DNA of 64,000 nucleotides from Sphingopyxis sp. PAMC25046. GTDB taxonomy: Bacteria; Pseudomonadota; Alphaproteobacteria; Sphingomonadales; Sphingomonadaceae. Shown piece by piece: positions 54,208 to 63,500 of this stretch (position 1 is its first letter; each line of letters starts with the position of its first letter). The notes below the pieces were generated by a model. That model was not told where the DNA came from. It did not search any database and worked only from the letters and a program-made list of their open reading frames with translations. The position numbers were made by a program, and so were the translations under genes. The stretch spans positions 2,666,001 to 2,730,000 of the forward strand of contig NZ_CP039250.1 of NCBI RefSeq assembly GCF_004795895.1, in the 5' to 3' direction.

Positions 54208-55584
54208 GTGACCTTCAACGCCGCCGCCCTTTTGCTTTTGATCGCGGGCCTTGCGCTGATCGGCTGGCTTGCCGGCCGGGCGCGGTCGAGCCTGCTTGCG
54301 GGCCGCGCGGGGGCGAAGCTCCATTCGCGGCCGCAATATCATGGCTGGTATGTCGCGCTGTGGCTGTTCGCCCCCGCGGCGATCTTCCTTGCCGTCTGGT
54401 CGTCGGTATCGCCGGCGCTGATCACCAACCAGGTGCTGACGAGCGAGGCGGCCGAGAGCCTGCCCGCCTTCGGCTTCGAGCGCGGGGCGATATTGTCGGA
54501 TGCCCGTTCTGTCGCGCAGGGCAAGCAGGCCGAGGTGCGGCTGCCCGCCGCGGCGCCGCTGGTGAAGCCCTATGCCGACGCGAGCCACAAATATGCGTGG
54601 ATCGGCATCGCGGCGATGCTGGCGCTGGCGCTGGCGGGCGGGCTCTATGCCTTCACGCGCATCCGCCCCGATTTCCGCGCGCGGAGCCGCGTCGAGAAGA
54701 TCGTGATGGCGGTGCTGCTGCTCGCGTCGCTCGTCGCGATCCTGACGACGTTCGGCATCGTGCTGTCGCTGCTGTTCGAATCGATCCGCTTCTTCCGCCT
54801 CGTCTCGCCCGCCGAACTGCTGTTCGGGACGACCTGGGCGCCGACGAGCGGCGCGCCGCAGGCCGATACCTTCGGCGGCATTCCGCTGTTCTGGGGCACG
54901 GTGCTGATCGGCGCGATCATCGCGATGATCGTCGCCATTCCCATCGGGATGATGACCGCGGTGTACCTGACCCAATATGCCGCGCCGGCGGTGCGCAAAT
55001 GGGTGAAGCCGCTGCTCGAGATCCTCGCGGGCGTGCCGACGGTCGTCTACGGCTATTTCGCCGCGCTGACGGTGGCGCCGGCGCTGCGCGAATTTGCGGT
55101 GATGATCGGCATCCCCAACGCCTCGACCGAAAGCGCGCTGGCGGCGGGCATCGTGATGGGGGTGATGATCATCCCGTTCGTGTCGTCGATGGCCGACGAC
55201 AGCATCAACGCGGTGCCGCAGGCGATGCGCGACGGGTCGCTGGCATTGGGCGCGACGCCGAACGAGACGATCCGCCAGGTGCTGATCCCCGCCGCGCTGC
55301 CCGGCGTGATGGGCGGCATATTGCTCGCGGTCAGCCGCGCGATCGGCGAGACGATGATCGTGGTGATGGCCGCGGGCCTGTCGGCGAACATGACCGCCAA
55401 CCCCTTCGCCAGCGTCACCACGGTGACCGCGCAGATCGTGAAATTGCTAACCGGCGATCAGGAGTTCGACAGCGCGAAAACGCTCGCCGCCTTCGCGCTC
55501 GGCCTCGTCCTCTTCATCGTTACGCTGCTGCTCAACATCGTCGCGCTGCGCATCGTCAAAAAATATCGGGAAGCATATGAATAG
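54208..55584 (+). CDS. pstC: Phosphate ABC transporter permease PstC
   Basis: 458 aa from GTG 54208. About eight membrane helices; permease domain about residues 235-450 with PLFWGTVLIGAIIAMIVAIP and the EAA-type loop ALGATPNETIRQVLIPAALP. The N-terminal extension, with two helices plus a periplasmic segment, is longer than in Escherichia PstC (about 320 residues) and typical of alphaproteobacterial PstC. The pstA ATG overlaps its end by 8 bp. Confidence 0.95.
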   Translation: MTFNAAALLLLIAGLALIGWLAGRARSSLLAGRAGAKLHSRPQYHGWYVALWLFAPAAIFLAVWSSVSPALITNQVLTSEAAESLPAFGFERGAILSDARSVAQGKQAEVRLPAAAPLVKPYADASHKYAWIGIAAMLALALAGGLYAFTRIRPDFRARSRVEKIVMAVLLLASLVAILTTFGIVLSLLFESIRFFRLVSPAELLFGTTWAPTSGAPQADTFGGIPLFWGTVLIGAIIAMIVAIPIGMMTAVYLTQYAAPAVRKWVKPLLEILAGVPTVVYGYFAALTVAPALREFAVMIGIPNASTESALAAGIVMGVMIIPFVSSMADDSINAVPQAMRDGSLALGATPNETIRQVLIPAALPGVMGGILLAVSRAIGETMIVVMAAGLSANMTANPFASVTTVTAQIVKLLTGDQEFDSAKTLAAFALGLVLFIVTLLLNIVALRIVKKYREAYE

Positions 55585-56833
55585 GGACACCGCCCCGACC
55601 GACTGGAAAGGCGCGGCGATGCAGAAGCGCATCGCGGGCCGCTATGCCGCCGAGCGCCGCTTCAAGCTGATGGGGCTGGGCGCGGTGCTGCTGTCGGGTG
55701 CGTTCCTCGCCTTCCTGCTGTTCGTGATGGTCGGCAACGGCGCGCGCGGCTTTACGTATACGCATGTCGCCGTGCCGGTCGATTTCGTGGGCACGCCGCT
55801 GACGATCGACGCCGCGCGCCTCGACGATCCCGACGCCGACCAGCTGATCGCGAACGCGGGGCTGGCCGACATCGTCGCCTTTGCCGCCGACGAGGCGCTG
55901 GGCGACGGCGGATCGAAGCTGATCAGCGAAAATGCGTGGAAGGAAGTGCGCAGCGCGATCAAGGCCGATCCCGAGCTTTTGAACGGCAAGACCGTGTTCG
56001 AACTGCCCGCCGCGTCCGAAGTCGACATCATGGCCAAGGAAGGCGCGCGCGGCGAACTTGGCGCGCGGGTCGATGCGCTGGAGAAGGACGGCAAACTGTC
56101 GACGGGCATCCACTGGCCCTTCTTCAAGAACGCCGACGCCACCGACCCCGCGGTCGCGGGCATCTGGGGCGCGCTCAAGGGATCGGTGCTGACGATCTTC
56201 ATCGCCTTCCTCATCGCCTTCCCGACCGGCGTGCTCGCGGCGCTTTATCTGGAAGAATATGCGCCGAAGAACCGCTGGACCGACTTGATCGAAGTGTCGA
56301 TCAACAACCTCGCCGCGGTGCCCTCGATCATCTTCGGCCTGCTTGCGCTTGCGGTGTTCATCAACTGGTTCGGCCTCTGTCAGGCGAGCCCGCTCGTCGG
56401 CGGGCTGACGCTCGCGCTGATGACGATGCCGGTGATCGTGATCGCGAGCCGCAACGCGATCAAGTCGGTGCCGCCGTCGATCCGCGACGCCGCTTTGGGT
56501 GTCGGCGCCAGCCCGGTGCAGGTGGTGTTCCACCACGTCCTGCCGCTCGCGCTGCCCGGCATCCTCACCGGCACGATCATCGGCATGGCGCGCGCGCTGG
56601 GCGAGACGGCGCCGCTGCTCCTCGTCGGCATGCGCGCCTTTATCGGCGACGTTCCGGGCGGCGTCTGTTCGCCCTCGACCGTGCTGCCGATGCAGATCTT
56701 CCTCTGGTCGGACGAAGTCGACCGGGGCTTTGTCGAGAAAACCTCCGCCGCGATTATCGTGCTGCTTATCGTGCTGCTGTCGATGAACGCCTTTGCGATC
56801 TATCTTCGCAACAAATTCGAAAAACGCTGGTGA
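55577..56833 (+). CDS. pstA: Phosphate ABC transporter permease PstA
   Basis: 418 aa. About six helices; long periplasmic N-terminal loop (residues about 50-190) as in the alphaproteobacterial type. Permease core with [20 protein letters not shown] and EAA loop [20 protein letters not shown]. Pairs with PstC to form the channel. Confidence 0.95.
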   Translation: MNRDTAPTDWKGAAMQKRIAGRYAAERRFKLMGLGAVLLSGAFLAFLLFVMVGNGARGFTYTHVAVPVDFVGTPLTIDAARLDDPDADQLIANAGLADIVAFAADEALGDGGSKLISENAWKEVRSAIKADPELLNGKTVFELPAASEVDIMAKEGARGELGARVDALEKDGKLSTGIHWPFFKNADATDPAVAGIWGALKGSVLTIFIAFLIAFPTGVLAALYLEEYAPKNRWTDLIEVSINNLAAVPSIIFGLLALAVFINWFGLCQASPLVGGLTLALMTMPVIVIASRNAIKSVPPSIRDAALGVGASPVQVVFHHVLPLALPGILTGTIIGMARALGETAPLLLVGMRAFIGDVPGGVCSPSTVLPMQIFLWSDEVDRGFVEKTSAAIIVLLIVLLSMNAFAIYLRNKFEKRW

Positions 56834-56835
56834 AC

Positions 56836-57618
56836 ATGACCCAAGAAGACCTGACCATTACCGACCCGAAGATGAAGGCGCACGGCGTCAACGTCTTCTA
56901 TGGCGAGAAGCAGGCGATCAAGGATGTGTCGATCGACGTCGGCACCGACCTTGTCACCGCCTTCATCGGCCCCTCGGGCTGCGGCAAGTCGACCTTCCTG
57001 CGTTCGCTCAATCGCATGAACGACACGGTCGCCAGCGCAAAGGTGACGGGCCAGATCGAGCTCGATGGCGAGGATATCTATGCGCCGTCAATGGACGTCG
57101 TGCAGCTGCGCGCCCGCGTCGGCATGGTGTTCCAGAAACCGAACCCCTTTCCCAAATCGATCTATGACAATGTCGGTTACGGCCCGCGCATCCACGGCCT
57201 CGCGCCGTCGAAGGCCGAACTCGACGTCATCGTCGAGCGCGCGCTGGTGCGCGCCGGCCTGTGGGACGAGGTCAAGGACCGGCTGGGCGAAAGCGGCACC
57301 GCGCTGTCGGGCGGCCAGCAGCAGCGCCTGTGCATCGCGCGCGCGATCGCGGTCGATCCAGAAGTCATATTGATGGACGAGCCCTGTTCGGCGCTCGACC
57401 CGATCGCGACCGCGAAGATCGAGGAGCTGATCCACGAATTGCGCGGCAAATATGCGATCGTGATCGTCACCCACAATATGCAGCAGGCGGCCCGCGTGTC
57501 GCAGCGCACCGCCTTTTTCCACCTCGGGACCTTGGTCGAGTACGGCAAAACCACCGACATCTTCACCAACCCGAAGCAGGAACGTACCAAGGACTATATC
57601 ACTGGCCGCTACGGTTAA
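56836..57618 (+). CDS. pstB: Phosphate ABC transporter ATPase PstB
   Basis: 260 aa. Walker [21 protein letters not shown]-loop [17 protein letters not shown], signature [20 protein letters not shown], Walker [22 protein letters not shown]-loop [14 protein letters not shown]. Powers phosphate uptake. Starts 2 bp after pstA. Confidence 0.97.
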   Translation: MTQEDLTITDPKMKAHGVNVFYGEKQAIKDVSIDVGTDLVTAFIGPSGCGKSTFLRSLNRMNDTVASAKVTGQIELDGEDIYAPSMDVVQLRARVGMVFQKPNPFPKSIYDNVGYGPRIHGLAPSKAELDVIVERALVRAGLWDEVKDRLGESGTALSGGQQQRLCIARAIAVDPEVILMDEPCSALDPIATAKIEELIHELRGKYAIVIVTHNMQQAARVSQRTAFFHLGTLVEYGKTTDIFTNPKQERTKDYITGRYG

Positions 57619-57642
57619 GCCGCAGCCAAAAGGACAAGAGTG

Positions 57643-58365
57643 ATGGCATTAACGAACGATCATACGGTCAAGGCCTTCGACGAGGATCTGAACCGGCTTC
57701 GCGGGCTGATCAGCGAAATGGGCGGCCGCGCCGAACAGGCGCTGCTCCAGGCGATGACGGCGTTGAACAAGGGCGACCTAGACCTCGCGGCGCAGGTCGT
57801 GCGCGACGACAAGAAGATCGACGCGCTGGAGGCCGAGGTCGAGCAGCTCACGGTTCAGACGATCGCGCTGCGCGCGCCGATGGCCGACGACCTTCGCGAG
57901 ATGATCGCGGCGCTGAAAATCGTGTCGGTGGTCGAGCGCATCGGCGACTATGCGAAGAATATCGCCAAGCGCGTCGCGCTGATGGACCAGACGCGGTCGA
58001 TCGAGGCGATCCCGGTGCTGATGTCGATGTCGAACATCGTCGTCGAGCTGGTCCACGACGCGCTCGACAGCTTTGCCGCGCGCGACGCCGAACTCGCGGT
58101 GCGGGTCACGGTGCGCGACAAGAATGTCGACGATTTCTACAACAGCATCTTCCGCACGCTCGTCACCTTCATGATGGAAAATCCGAAATATATTTCGGAA
58201 AGCGCGCACCTGCTGTTCGTCGCCAAGAATCTCGAGCGCATGGGCGACCATGCGACGAACATCGCCGAGATGGTCTATTATGTCGTCACCGGCGAGCGGA
58301 TGGAGGAACGCGAGCGCGGGGAAACCCCCGAGGAAAGCGCAGCGGCGGAGAAGGAGCAAGGCTGA
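57643..58365 (+). CDS. phoU: Phosphate signalling protein PhoU
   Basis: 240 aa helical protein with two PhoU repeats (ISEMGGRAEQALLQAMTALN; VLMSMSNIVVELVHDALDSF) and metal-binding type ERIGDYAKNIAKR and ERMGDHATNIAEM motifs. It links Pst transport state to the PhoR/PhoB system. ATG 57643 is chosen (AAGGA 8 nt upstream); a GTG lies one codon earlier. Confidence 0.95.
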   Translation: MALTNDHTVKAFDEDLNRLRGLISEMGGRAEQALLQAMTALNKGDLDLAAQVVRDDKKIDALEAEVEQLTVQTIALRAPMADDLREMIAALKIVSVVERIGDYAKNIAKRVALMDQTRSIEAIPVLMSMSNIVVELVHDALDSFAARDAELAVRVTVRDKNVDDFYNSIFRTLVTFMMENPKYISESAHLLFVAKNLERMGDHATNIAEMVYYVVTGERMEERERGETPEESAAAEKEQG

Positions 58366-59063
58366 TGCCCCAGCCCGACCTGCTGCTGATCGAGGATGAC
58401 GAGGCGATCGCCGAACTCATCGTCTGGCATTTCGCACGCGAGGGTTTCTCGGTCCGCCAGACCCCCGACGGCGAACAGGCGCTCGTCCTGGTCGAGGAAC
58501 GCGTGCCCGACATCGTCCTGCTGGACTGGATGATCGAGAGCCTGCCGGGCATCGAGGTCTGCCGGCGGCTGCGCCGCAACCCCAAGTCGGCGAACGTCCC
58601 GATCATCATGCTCACCGCGCGCGGCGAGGAAGAGGACCGCATCCGCGGGCTCGAGACCGGCGCCGACGATTATGTCACCAAGCCATTCAGCCCGCGCGAG
58701 CTGGTCGCGCGGGTGTCGGCGGTGCTCCGCCGCCTTCGCCCCGCGCTTGCCGGCGAGATGCTGACCTATGCCGACATCGAGCTCGATTCGGTCGCCCACA
58801 AGGTGGTGCGCAACGGCCAGATCGTGGCGATGGGGCCGACCGAGTTCCGCCTGCTCCGCCATTTCATGGAGCATCCGGGCCGTGTCTTCTCGCGCGGGCA
58901 ATTGCTCGACAGCGTCTGGGGTCAGGACAGCGACATCGAACTGCGCACCGTCGACGTGCATATCCGGCGGCTGAGGAAAGCGATCAACCTGCCCGGCACC
59001 GCGGATATCATCCGCACGGTACGATCGGCGGGCTATGCGCTGGATGCGGGGAAGAGCGTCTGA
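58365..59063 (+). CDS. phoB: Phosphate regulon response regulator PhoB
   Basis: 232 aa. Receiver domain (LLLIEDDEAIAELIVWHFAR, phospho-acceptor Asp in IVLLDWMIESLPGIEV, Lys in DDYVTKPFSPRELVARV) and OmpR-type winged helix (GPTEFRLLRHFMEHPGRVFS, DIELRTVDVHIRRLRKAINL). It overlaps the phoU stop (TGATG). It should bind the Pho boxes before pstS and the porin gene. Its kinase PhoR is not encoded in this window. Confidence 0.96.
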   Translation: MPQPDLLLIEDDEAIAELIVWHFAREGFSVRQTPDGEQALVLVEERVPDIVLLDWMIESLPGIEVCRRLRRNPKSANVPIIMLTARGEEEDRIRGLETGADDYVTKPFSPRELVARVSAVLRRLRPALAGEMLTYADIELDSVAHKVVRNGQIVAMGPTEFRLLRHFMEHPGRVFSRGQLLDSVWGQDSDIELRTVDVHIRRLRKAINLPGTADIIRTVRSAGYALDAGKSV

Positions 59064-59114
59064 ACGCGATTGGTGTGCGGGGGCCGTTTCCTGCCGGAAT
59101 CTGCATCCTTTCAT

Positions 59115-59206
59115 CGTCACCCCGGACTTGATCCGGGGTCCCGCTTGATGCCGAAGACCGGTCGACGCCCCAAAAAGCGGGATCCCGGGTCAAGCCCGGG
59201 ATGACG
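59115..59206. repeat. Dispersed palindromic repeat, copy 4
   Basis: CGTCACCCCGGACTTGATCC at left, GGTCAAGCCCGGGATGACG at right, inverted, downstream of phoB and next to the IS element. Confidence 0.85.
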
Positions 59207-59234
59207 GAAGTGGAAGAGAGCAACGACAGCTCAC

Positions 59235-60765
59235 CACCCTATTCTGTTGAAGAAGTCGCCCGGCACGCTGCGGAGGGTGGAAGCGGACGGGAGGCGAACG
59301 GCCTCCCCACGTTGATCAGGCGGTGGCGAGGTGCTGGATCGGGAAGATCTTTGCCATTTTCCGGAGGTTTTGGGCTGTGGCGGCGAGGTGGAACTCGTCA
59401 CGGGCACCATTGGGACCGCGCAGGCGCAAGCGATCCAGTTTCAGGATGCGCTTGAGGTGGGCGAACAGCATTTCGACCTTCTTTCGCTCTCTGCTCGACA
59501 CAAGATAGGCGTCGGTTGTCGCGATATCGCGGGCCATGTCGCGCGCGCCTTCGTGGATCGAACGCGTAATCTTGCGGGCGGGCGCATTGGGCGTGCATTG
59601 CGGCTTTAGGGCACATCCTTCGCAGTCGTGCTGACGCGCGCGGTAGCGGATGGAGCCGTCTTTATCGACCCCGGTTCGCGGCGTACTGAAGTTGCGATTG
59701 GAACGCCGCAACTGGTTGCCACCCGGGCAGGTATAGCTGTCGTCGTCATGGTTATAGATGAAGTCGGCGCGTTCGAAGCTACCGTCATCGCGACCGGATT
59801 TTTCGAACACCGGGATATGCGGCTCAATGCCTTTCTCTTCCACCAGCCATGCCAGGTTCGCGGCGGAACCATAGGCTGCGTCCGCTACAAGCCGATGCGG
59901 CCAGATGCCAAAGCGCTCCTGTGTCCGGTCGATCATTCGTCGCTGTGCTGTCACTTCGGCCTGCCGCACCGACGTTGTCGCCTCGACATCGACGATCACC
60001 GCATGATCGAGGTCGATCAGATAATTGGTGCTGTAAGAGTAAAAGGCCCGCTCACGCGTGGCCGCCGTCCAACGCGAAGCCGGATCGGTTAGCGCGATCC
60101 GCTTCGGCTGCACAGGCGTTGAACCGCCGAACGCCGCATCGTCCAGCACCTCCAGATATTCGCGAACCGCGCGGCCCGTCACATCGGGCGGCAGGCCTTC
60201 GTCCCCCGGCACAGATCGCCGACGATAGACATCGGCCCGGATCAGGCTCGCATCGACGGCAAAGCCTTCGCCGCCGACCAGGCCTTCCGCCATGCAGCGC
60301 GACACCGTCATCTCGAACAGCTCGCGAAGCAGATCGCTGTCACGGAAGCGGCCATGCCGGTTCTTCGAGAAGGTCGAGTGATCGGGAACCGCGCCATCGA
60401 GCCCCAACCGGCAGAACCAGCGATACGCCAGGTTTAGATGGACCTCCTCGCACAGCCGCCGCTCCGACCGGATCCCCATGCAATAGCCGACGATCAGCAT
60501 CCGGATCATCAGCTCCGGATCGATCGATGGCCGACCCGTCTGTAATAGGGGCGTAGATGCTCGCGAAGATCGCCCAGATCAACGAACCGGTCGATCGAGC
60601 GCAGCAGGTGGTCCGCCGGCACATGACCCTCAAGGCTGAAGCTGTAAAACAGCGCCTCCTGCATCACCGTTCGTTCGCCCATCATCAGCCGTCTCCCGAT
60701 AACGGAACAACTGAATCATTCCTCGCGCCTCACTGCAAGCGGGAGTTTTTCAACAGAATACACCC
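59235..60765. mobile_element. IS1182-like insertion sequence with CACCC target duplication
   Basis: Imperfect terminal inverted repeats TATTCTGTTGAAGAAGTCGC (from 59240) and, reading inward on the minus strand from 60760, TATTCTGTTGAAAAACTCCC; 17 of 20 positions match. They enclose 1521 bp and one transposase gene. CACCC sits directly outside both ends (59235-59239 and 60761-60765) and is a likely 5-bp target-site duplication. Inserted between phoB and the convergent porin gene. Confidence 0.85.
59316..60685 (-). pseudogene. IS1182-family transposase, frameshifted
   Basis: DDE transposase of the IS1182/DUF772 type. The N-terminus reads from ATG 60685 (MMGERTVMQEALFYSFSLEG) to PYYR near 60540, where the frame breaks; the rest continues in another frame from TGRPSIDPELMIRMLIVGYC to the stop at 59316. 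One base appears to be missing. Later features are intact: PDHSTFSKNRHGRFRD, FAVDASLIRADVYRRRS (first Asp region), LVADAAYGSAANLAWLVEEK (second), and a cysteine cluster in CEGCALKPQC. No slippery poly-A run is seen at the break, so a mutation is more likely than programmed frameshifting. Confidence 0.85.
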
Positions 60766-60780
60766 CAATGCGGACGTTCG

Positions 60781-62124
60781 TCAGAAAACGATCTGCGCGC
60801 GCGCACCGACGCTGTCGACGCCATAGTCGCGGTCGCCGCCGGCGGGGATGACCGCGTCGTGATATTGCAGCCGCGCATAGTTGACCATGAAGCGCACATA
60901 ATCGATCGGCGTCCAGATCAGCGACGCCATATAGCCGTCCTGCTTGCCGCCGACGATGCCCGCGTCGTTGAGGTCGAGATGATCGTAGCGCAAGTTGACC
61001 TGCCAGGCGCCGATTCCGCCGTCGCTGACCGGGTTCTTGACATGGACCTCCTTGAAGATGCCGTCCTTGTAGGCGCGGGTGTCGTCGGTCAGGAACAGCC
61101 CGGCCTCGACCGAGCCGCCGAAAAAATGCGGATCGGCGAGGCCGGGACGATCGACCGACTGCCAGAAGGCCTCCGCCGCGCCGTGCAGGCGGCCGCGGAT
61201 GAAGGCGGTCTCGGCGCCGAAGCCGGTCTCTGCATCGGCGTCCATATTCGGGGTCGCGATGAAGCGAATGTCGGCGCTGTGAACGAGCGGGCGCTGGCGG
61301 TAGCGCACCGTCGGCACGGTATCGCCGAGCTTGCGCCAGTGCGCCGAGCCGCCGAAGTGCAGCTGGGTCTTGCCCGCCTTGGGCGCATAGACGACGCGGC
61401 CGTCGAAGCTGTAGCCGTCGTTGCCGCTGTCGAGCGCGGTGAAATTGTCGGTGAAGACCCCCCCCTGCAACAGCAGCGCACCGGTCGAATATTCGGCCGA
61501 AACGCCCGCGCGGCGGATGAAGTTGAAGGCGTCGGTAAAGGCCGAACGCTCGATGAAGCTGGTGTCGTTGCTGCTCGACAATTCCTCCAGCCCCTGGAAG
61601 GTATTGTGCTGCCCGACAGTCAGCTTCAGCGGCCCGTCCTGATAGGTCATGAAGGCGTCGAGCAGCACGACATCGCTTTCGGCGAAATCGGCCTCGACCT
61701 TATATCCGAAGCCGCCGGGGATCGTCCCGCCGAAGCCCATGCGGATGCGGCGCAATTCGCTGGAAAAGCCGAGCGCCGGGTCGGCGATCGCACCCGGCGC
61801 CCCGACATGGACGGCATCGACCTGGACACGGCCGCGCGGCTTGAAACTCCAGCCGTCGGCGGTCTTGATCTCGGGCGCGCCCTTCCATTTGATTTGCGTT
61901 GCCGATGCTTCGGGGGCGGGCGACGGAGCGGGAGCCGCAATCGCGACGGGCGGCGGCGGCGCCTGATCGAGGCGCGCTTCCAATGCTTCGACCTTGGCCC
62001 GAAGCGCCGCAAGCTCGGCGCGCAGCGCGGCCGCCTCCTCGGCGCTCATCGCCTGTGCATGCGCCGTCGCCGGCAGGCTGAACATCGACGTCGCCAAAAG
62101 GGCGGCGACCAGGGCGTGGCGCAT
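60781..62124 (-). CDS. Phosphate-selective porin (OprP/OprO family)
   Basis: 447 aa. Signal peptide (VAALLATSMFSLPATAHAQ), a periplasmic coiled-coil (EEAAALRAELAALRAKVEAL) with proline-rich linker, then an OprP-type beta-barrel (FKPRGRVQVDAVHVGAPGAI, TVGQHNTFQGLEELSSSND, C-terminal SVGARAQIVF with terminal Phe). It passes phosphate or pyrophosphate through the outer membrane. Tandem Pho boxes upstream place it in the Pho regulon with the adjacent pst operon. Its stop is 20 bp from the IS element. Confidence 0.92.
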   Translation of the reverse strand: MRHALVAALLATSMFSLPATAHAQAMSAEEAAALRAELAALRAKVEALEARLDQAPPPPVAIAAPAPSPAPEASATQIKWKGAPEIKTADGWSFKPRGRVQVDAVHVGAPGAIADPALGFSSELRRIRMGFGGTIPGGFGYKVEADFAESDVVLLDAFMTYQDGPLKLTVGQHNTFQGLEELSSSNDTSFIERSAFTDAFNFIRRAGVSAEYSTGALLLQGGVFTDNFTALDSGNDGYSFDGRVVYAPKAGKTQLHFGGSAHWRKLGDTVPTVRYRQRPLVHSADIRFIATPNMDADAETGFGAETAFIRGRLHGAAEAFWQSVDRPGLADPHFFGGSVEAGLFLTDDTRAYKDGIFKEVHVKNPVSDGGIGAWQVNLRYDHLDLNDAGIVGGKQDGYMASLIWTPIDYVRFMVNYARLQYHDAVIPAGGDRDYGVDSVGARAQIVF

Positions 62125-62180
62125 GAACGAAGCTCCATTGCGAAAGGGTGACTGTCCGATGGCGCTATTATTGCTGGTAT

Positions 62181-62220
62181 ATGACAATCCGGCGTCACTG
62201 ACATGACAATTCAGCGACAA
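62181..62220 (-). promoter_or_regulatory. Tandem Pho boxes upstream of the porin gene
   Basis: Four half-sites at exact 11-bp spacing (read on plus): ATGACAA 62181, GCGTCAC 62192, ATGACAA 62203, GCGACAA 62214. On the minus strand the best pair is TTGTCGC-TGAA-TTGTCAT. This is the expected PhoB arrangement and points at the porin gene. Confidence 0.75.
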
Positions 62221-62325
62221 TCGATGTTTTTCGGCGGCGTGCATCCCCCTTGTCTGTCCGCGATGAACGGTTAAGGACGGTCGCGTTTTCATTGACAACT
62301 TTTCAGCCTTTTCCGGGAGACCATC

Positions 62326-63228
62326 ATGACGATCAAATTTGACGGCCGCGTTGCCATTGTCACCGGCGCCGGCGGCGGCCTTGGCCGCGCCTATGCGCTC
62401 GAACTCGCGCGGCGCGGCGCCAAGGTCGTGGTCAACGACCTCGGCGGATCGCGCGACGGCACCGGCCATTCGGACGCCGCGCTGCAGGTCGTCGAGGAAA
62501 TCCGTGCCGCGGGCGGCACCGCGATGTCGAATGGCGGCAGCGTCACCGAATATGAGCAGATGGTCGAAATGGTCGCCAAGGCCAAGGAAGAATGGGGCGG
62601 CGTCCACGTCCTGATCAACAACGCCGGCATCCTGCGCGACAAGAGCTTCGCCAAGATGGAGCCCGCCGATTTCGACCTGGTGCTGAAGGTCCATGTGTCG
62701 GGCAGCGCCAATGTCACCAAGGCGTGCTGGGAAATGATGCGCGAGCAGGCCTATGGCCGCATCCTGATGACCGCCTCGTCGACCGGGCTCTACGGCAATT
62801 TCGGGCAAGCCAACTACGGCGCGGCCAAGCTGGGCCTCGCCGGGCTGACCAAGACGCTTCACCTCGAAGGCGCGAAATATAACATCCGTTGTAACACGAT
62901 CGCGCCGGTCGCGGGCACGCGGATGACCGAAGACATTTTCCCCGCCGAGCTGTTTGAGAAATTCACGCCCGAGAACGTCGTCCCCGCCGCGCTCTACCTC
63001 GTCAGCGAAGATGCGCCGACCAACATGATCGTCGGCGCGGGCGCGGGCGCGTTCCACGCCGCCTATGTCACGATGACCCCCGGCGTCGCGCTGCCCGAAG
63101 GCGAGCGCACCCCCGAGGGCGTCGCCGCGGCGTGGGAGAAGATCATCGACCGCACCGGCGAGACCGTCCCGCAATCGGGCAGCGAACAGTCGATGAATGT
63201 CATGAAGGCATTGATGGCACTGGGCTAA
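62326..63228 (+). CDS. SDR family oxidoreductase (MFE-2-type hydroxyacyl-CoA dehydrogenase-like)
   Basis: 300 aa. Rossmann loop TGAGGGLGRAYALELARRG, NDLGGSRDG, NNAGILRDKSFAKM, catalytic SSTGLYGNFGQANYGAAKLG (Tyr-x-x-x-Lys) and NTIAPVAGTRMTE. The NDLGG motif and C-terminal extension resemble the (3R)-hydroxyacyl-CoA dehydrogenase part of multifunctional enzyme type 2. It likely acts on a hydroxyacyl-CoA or steroid-like substrate. Divergent from the porin; the Pho boxes lie between but face away from it. Confidence 0.9.
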   Translation: MTIKFDGRVAIVTGAGGGLGRAYALELARRGAKVVVNDLGGSRDGTGHSDAALQVVEEIRAAGGTAMSNGGSVTEYEQMVEMVAKAKEEWGGVHVLINNAGILRDKSFAKMEPADFDLVLKVHVSGSANVTKACWEMMREQAYGRILMTASSTGLYGNFGQANYGAAKLGLAGLTKTLHLEGAKYNIRCNTIAPVAGTRMTEDIFPAELFEKFTPENVVPAALYLVSEDAPTNMIVGAGAGAFHAAYVTMTPGVALPEGERTPEGVAAAWEKIIDRTGETVPQSGSEQSMNVMKALMALG

Positions 63229-63233
63229 CTTTT

Positions 63234-63414
63234 CCTCCCGCTTGATGGGGGAGGCAGCGAGACTAGCGAACTTGTTCGCTAGTCGCAGTGGTGGGGGTGC
63301 GGTTTCGGCCTGACGCGACGGCGCAAGGACGCACCATCACCCCCATCCAACTTCGCCTAATCGCTTCGCGATAAGGCTGCGTATCCTTCCCCCATCAAGG
63401 GGGAAGGGTTCCCC
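63234..63414. repeat. Complex nested palindromic element
   Basis: Outer arms GCTTGATGGGGGAGG (near 63239) and CCTTCCCCCATCAAG (near 63390-63404) are inverted; nested inside are GACTAGCGAAC-TT-GTTCGCTAGTC (63261-63284) and GTGGTGGGGGTGCG paired with CACCATCACCCCC. A miniature repeat element that folds strongly as RNA. No gene seen. Confidence 0.7.
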
Positions 63415-63432
63415 GCCATCCGCTCCACTGTA

Positions 63433-63461
63433 TTGACACAGCAACACGCTGATGCAATAAG
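63433..63461 (+). promoter_or_regulatory. Candidate sigma-70 promoter for the last gene
   Basis: TTGACA (63433-63438), 17-nt spacer, AATAAG (63456-63461). The -35 matches consensus; the -10 is weak. Confidence 0.4.
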
Positions 63462-63500
63462 GACTGCGGGGCAAGGGGATCGGACAGAAGGACGACCCCG

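Noticed and set aside
60535-60550. Programmed ribosomal frameshift in the transposase
   Set aside because: No slippery homopolymer at the break, and a single reading frame is usual for IS1182-type elements.
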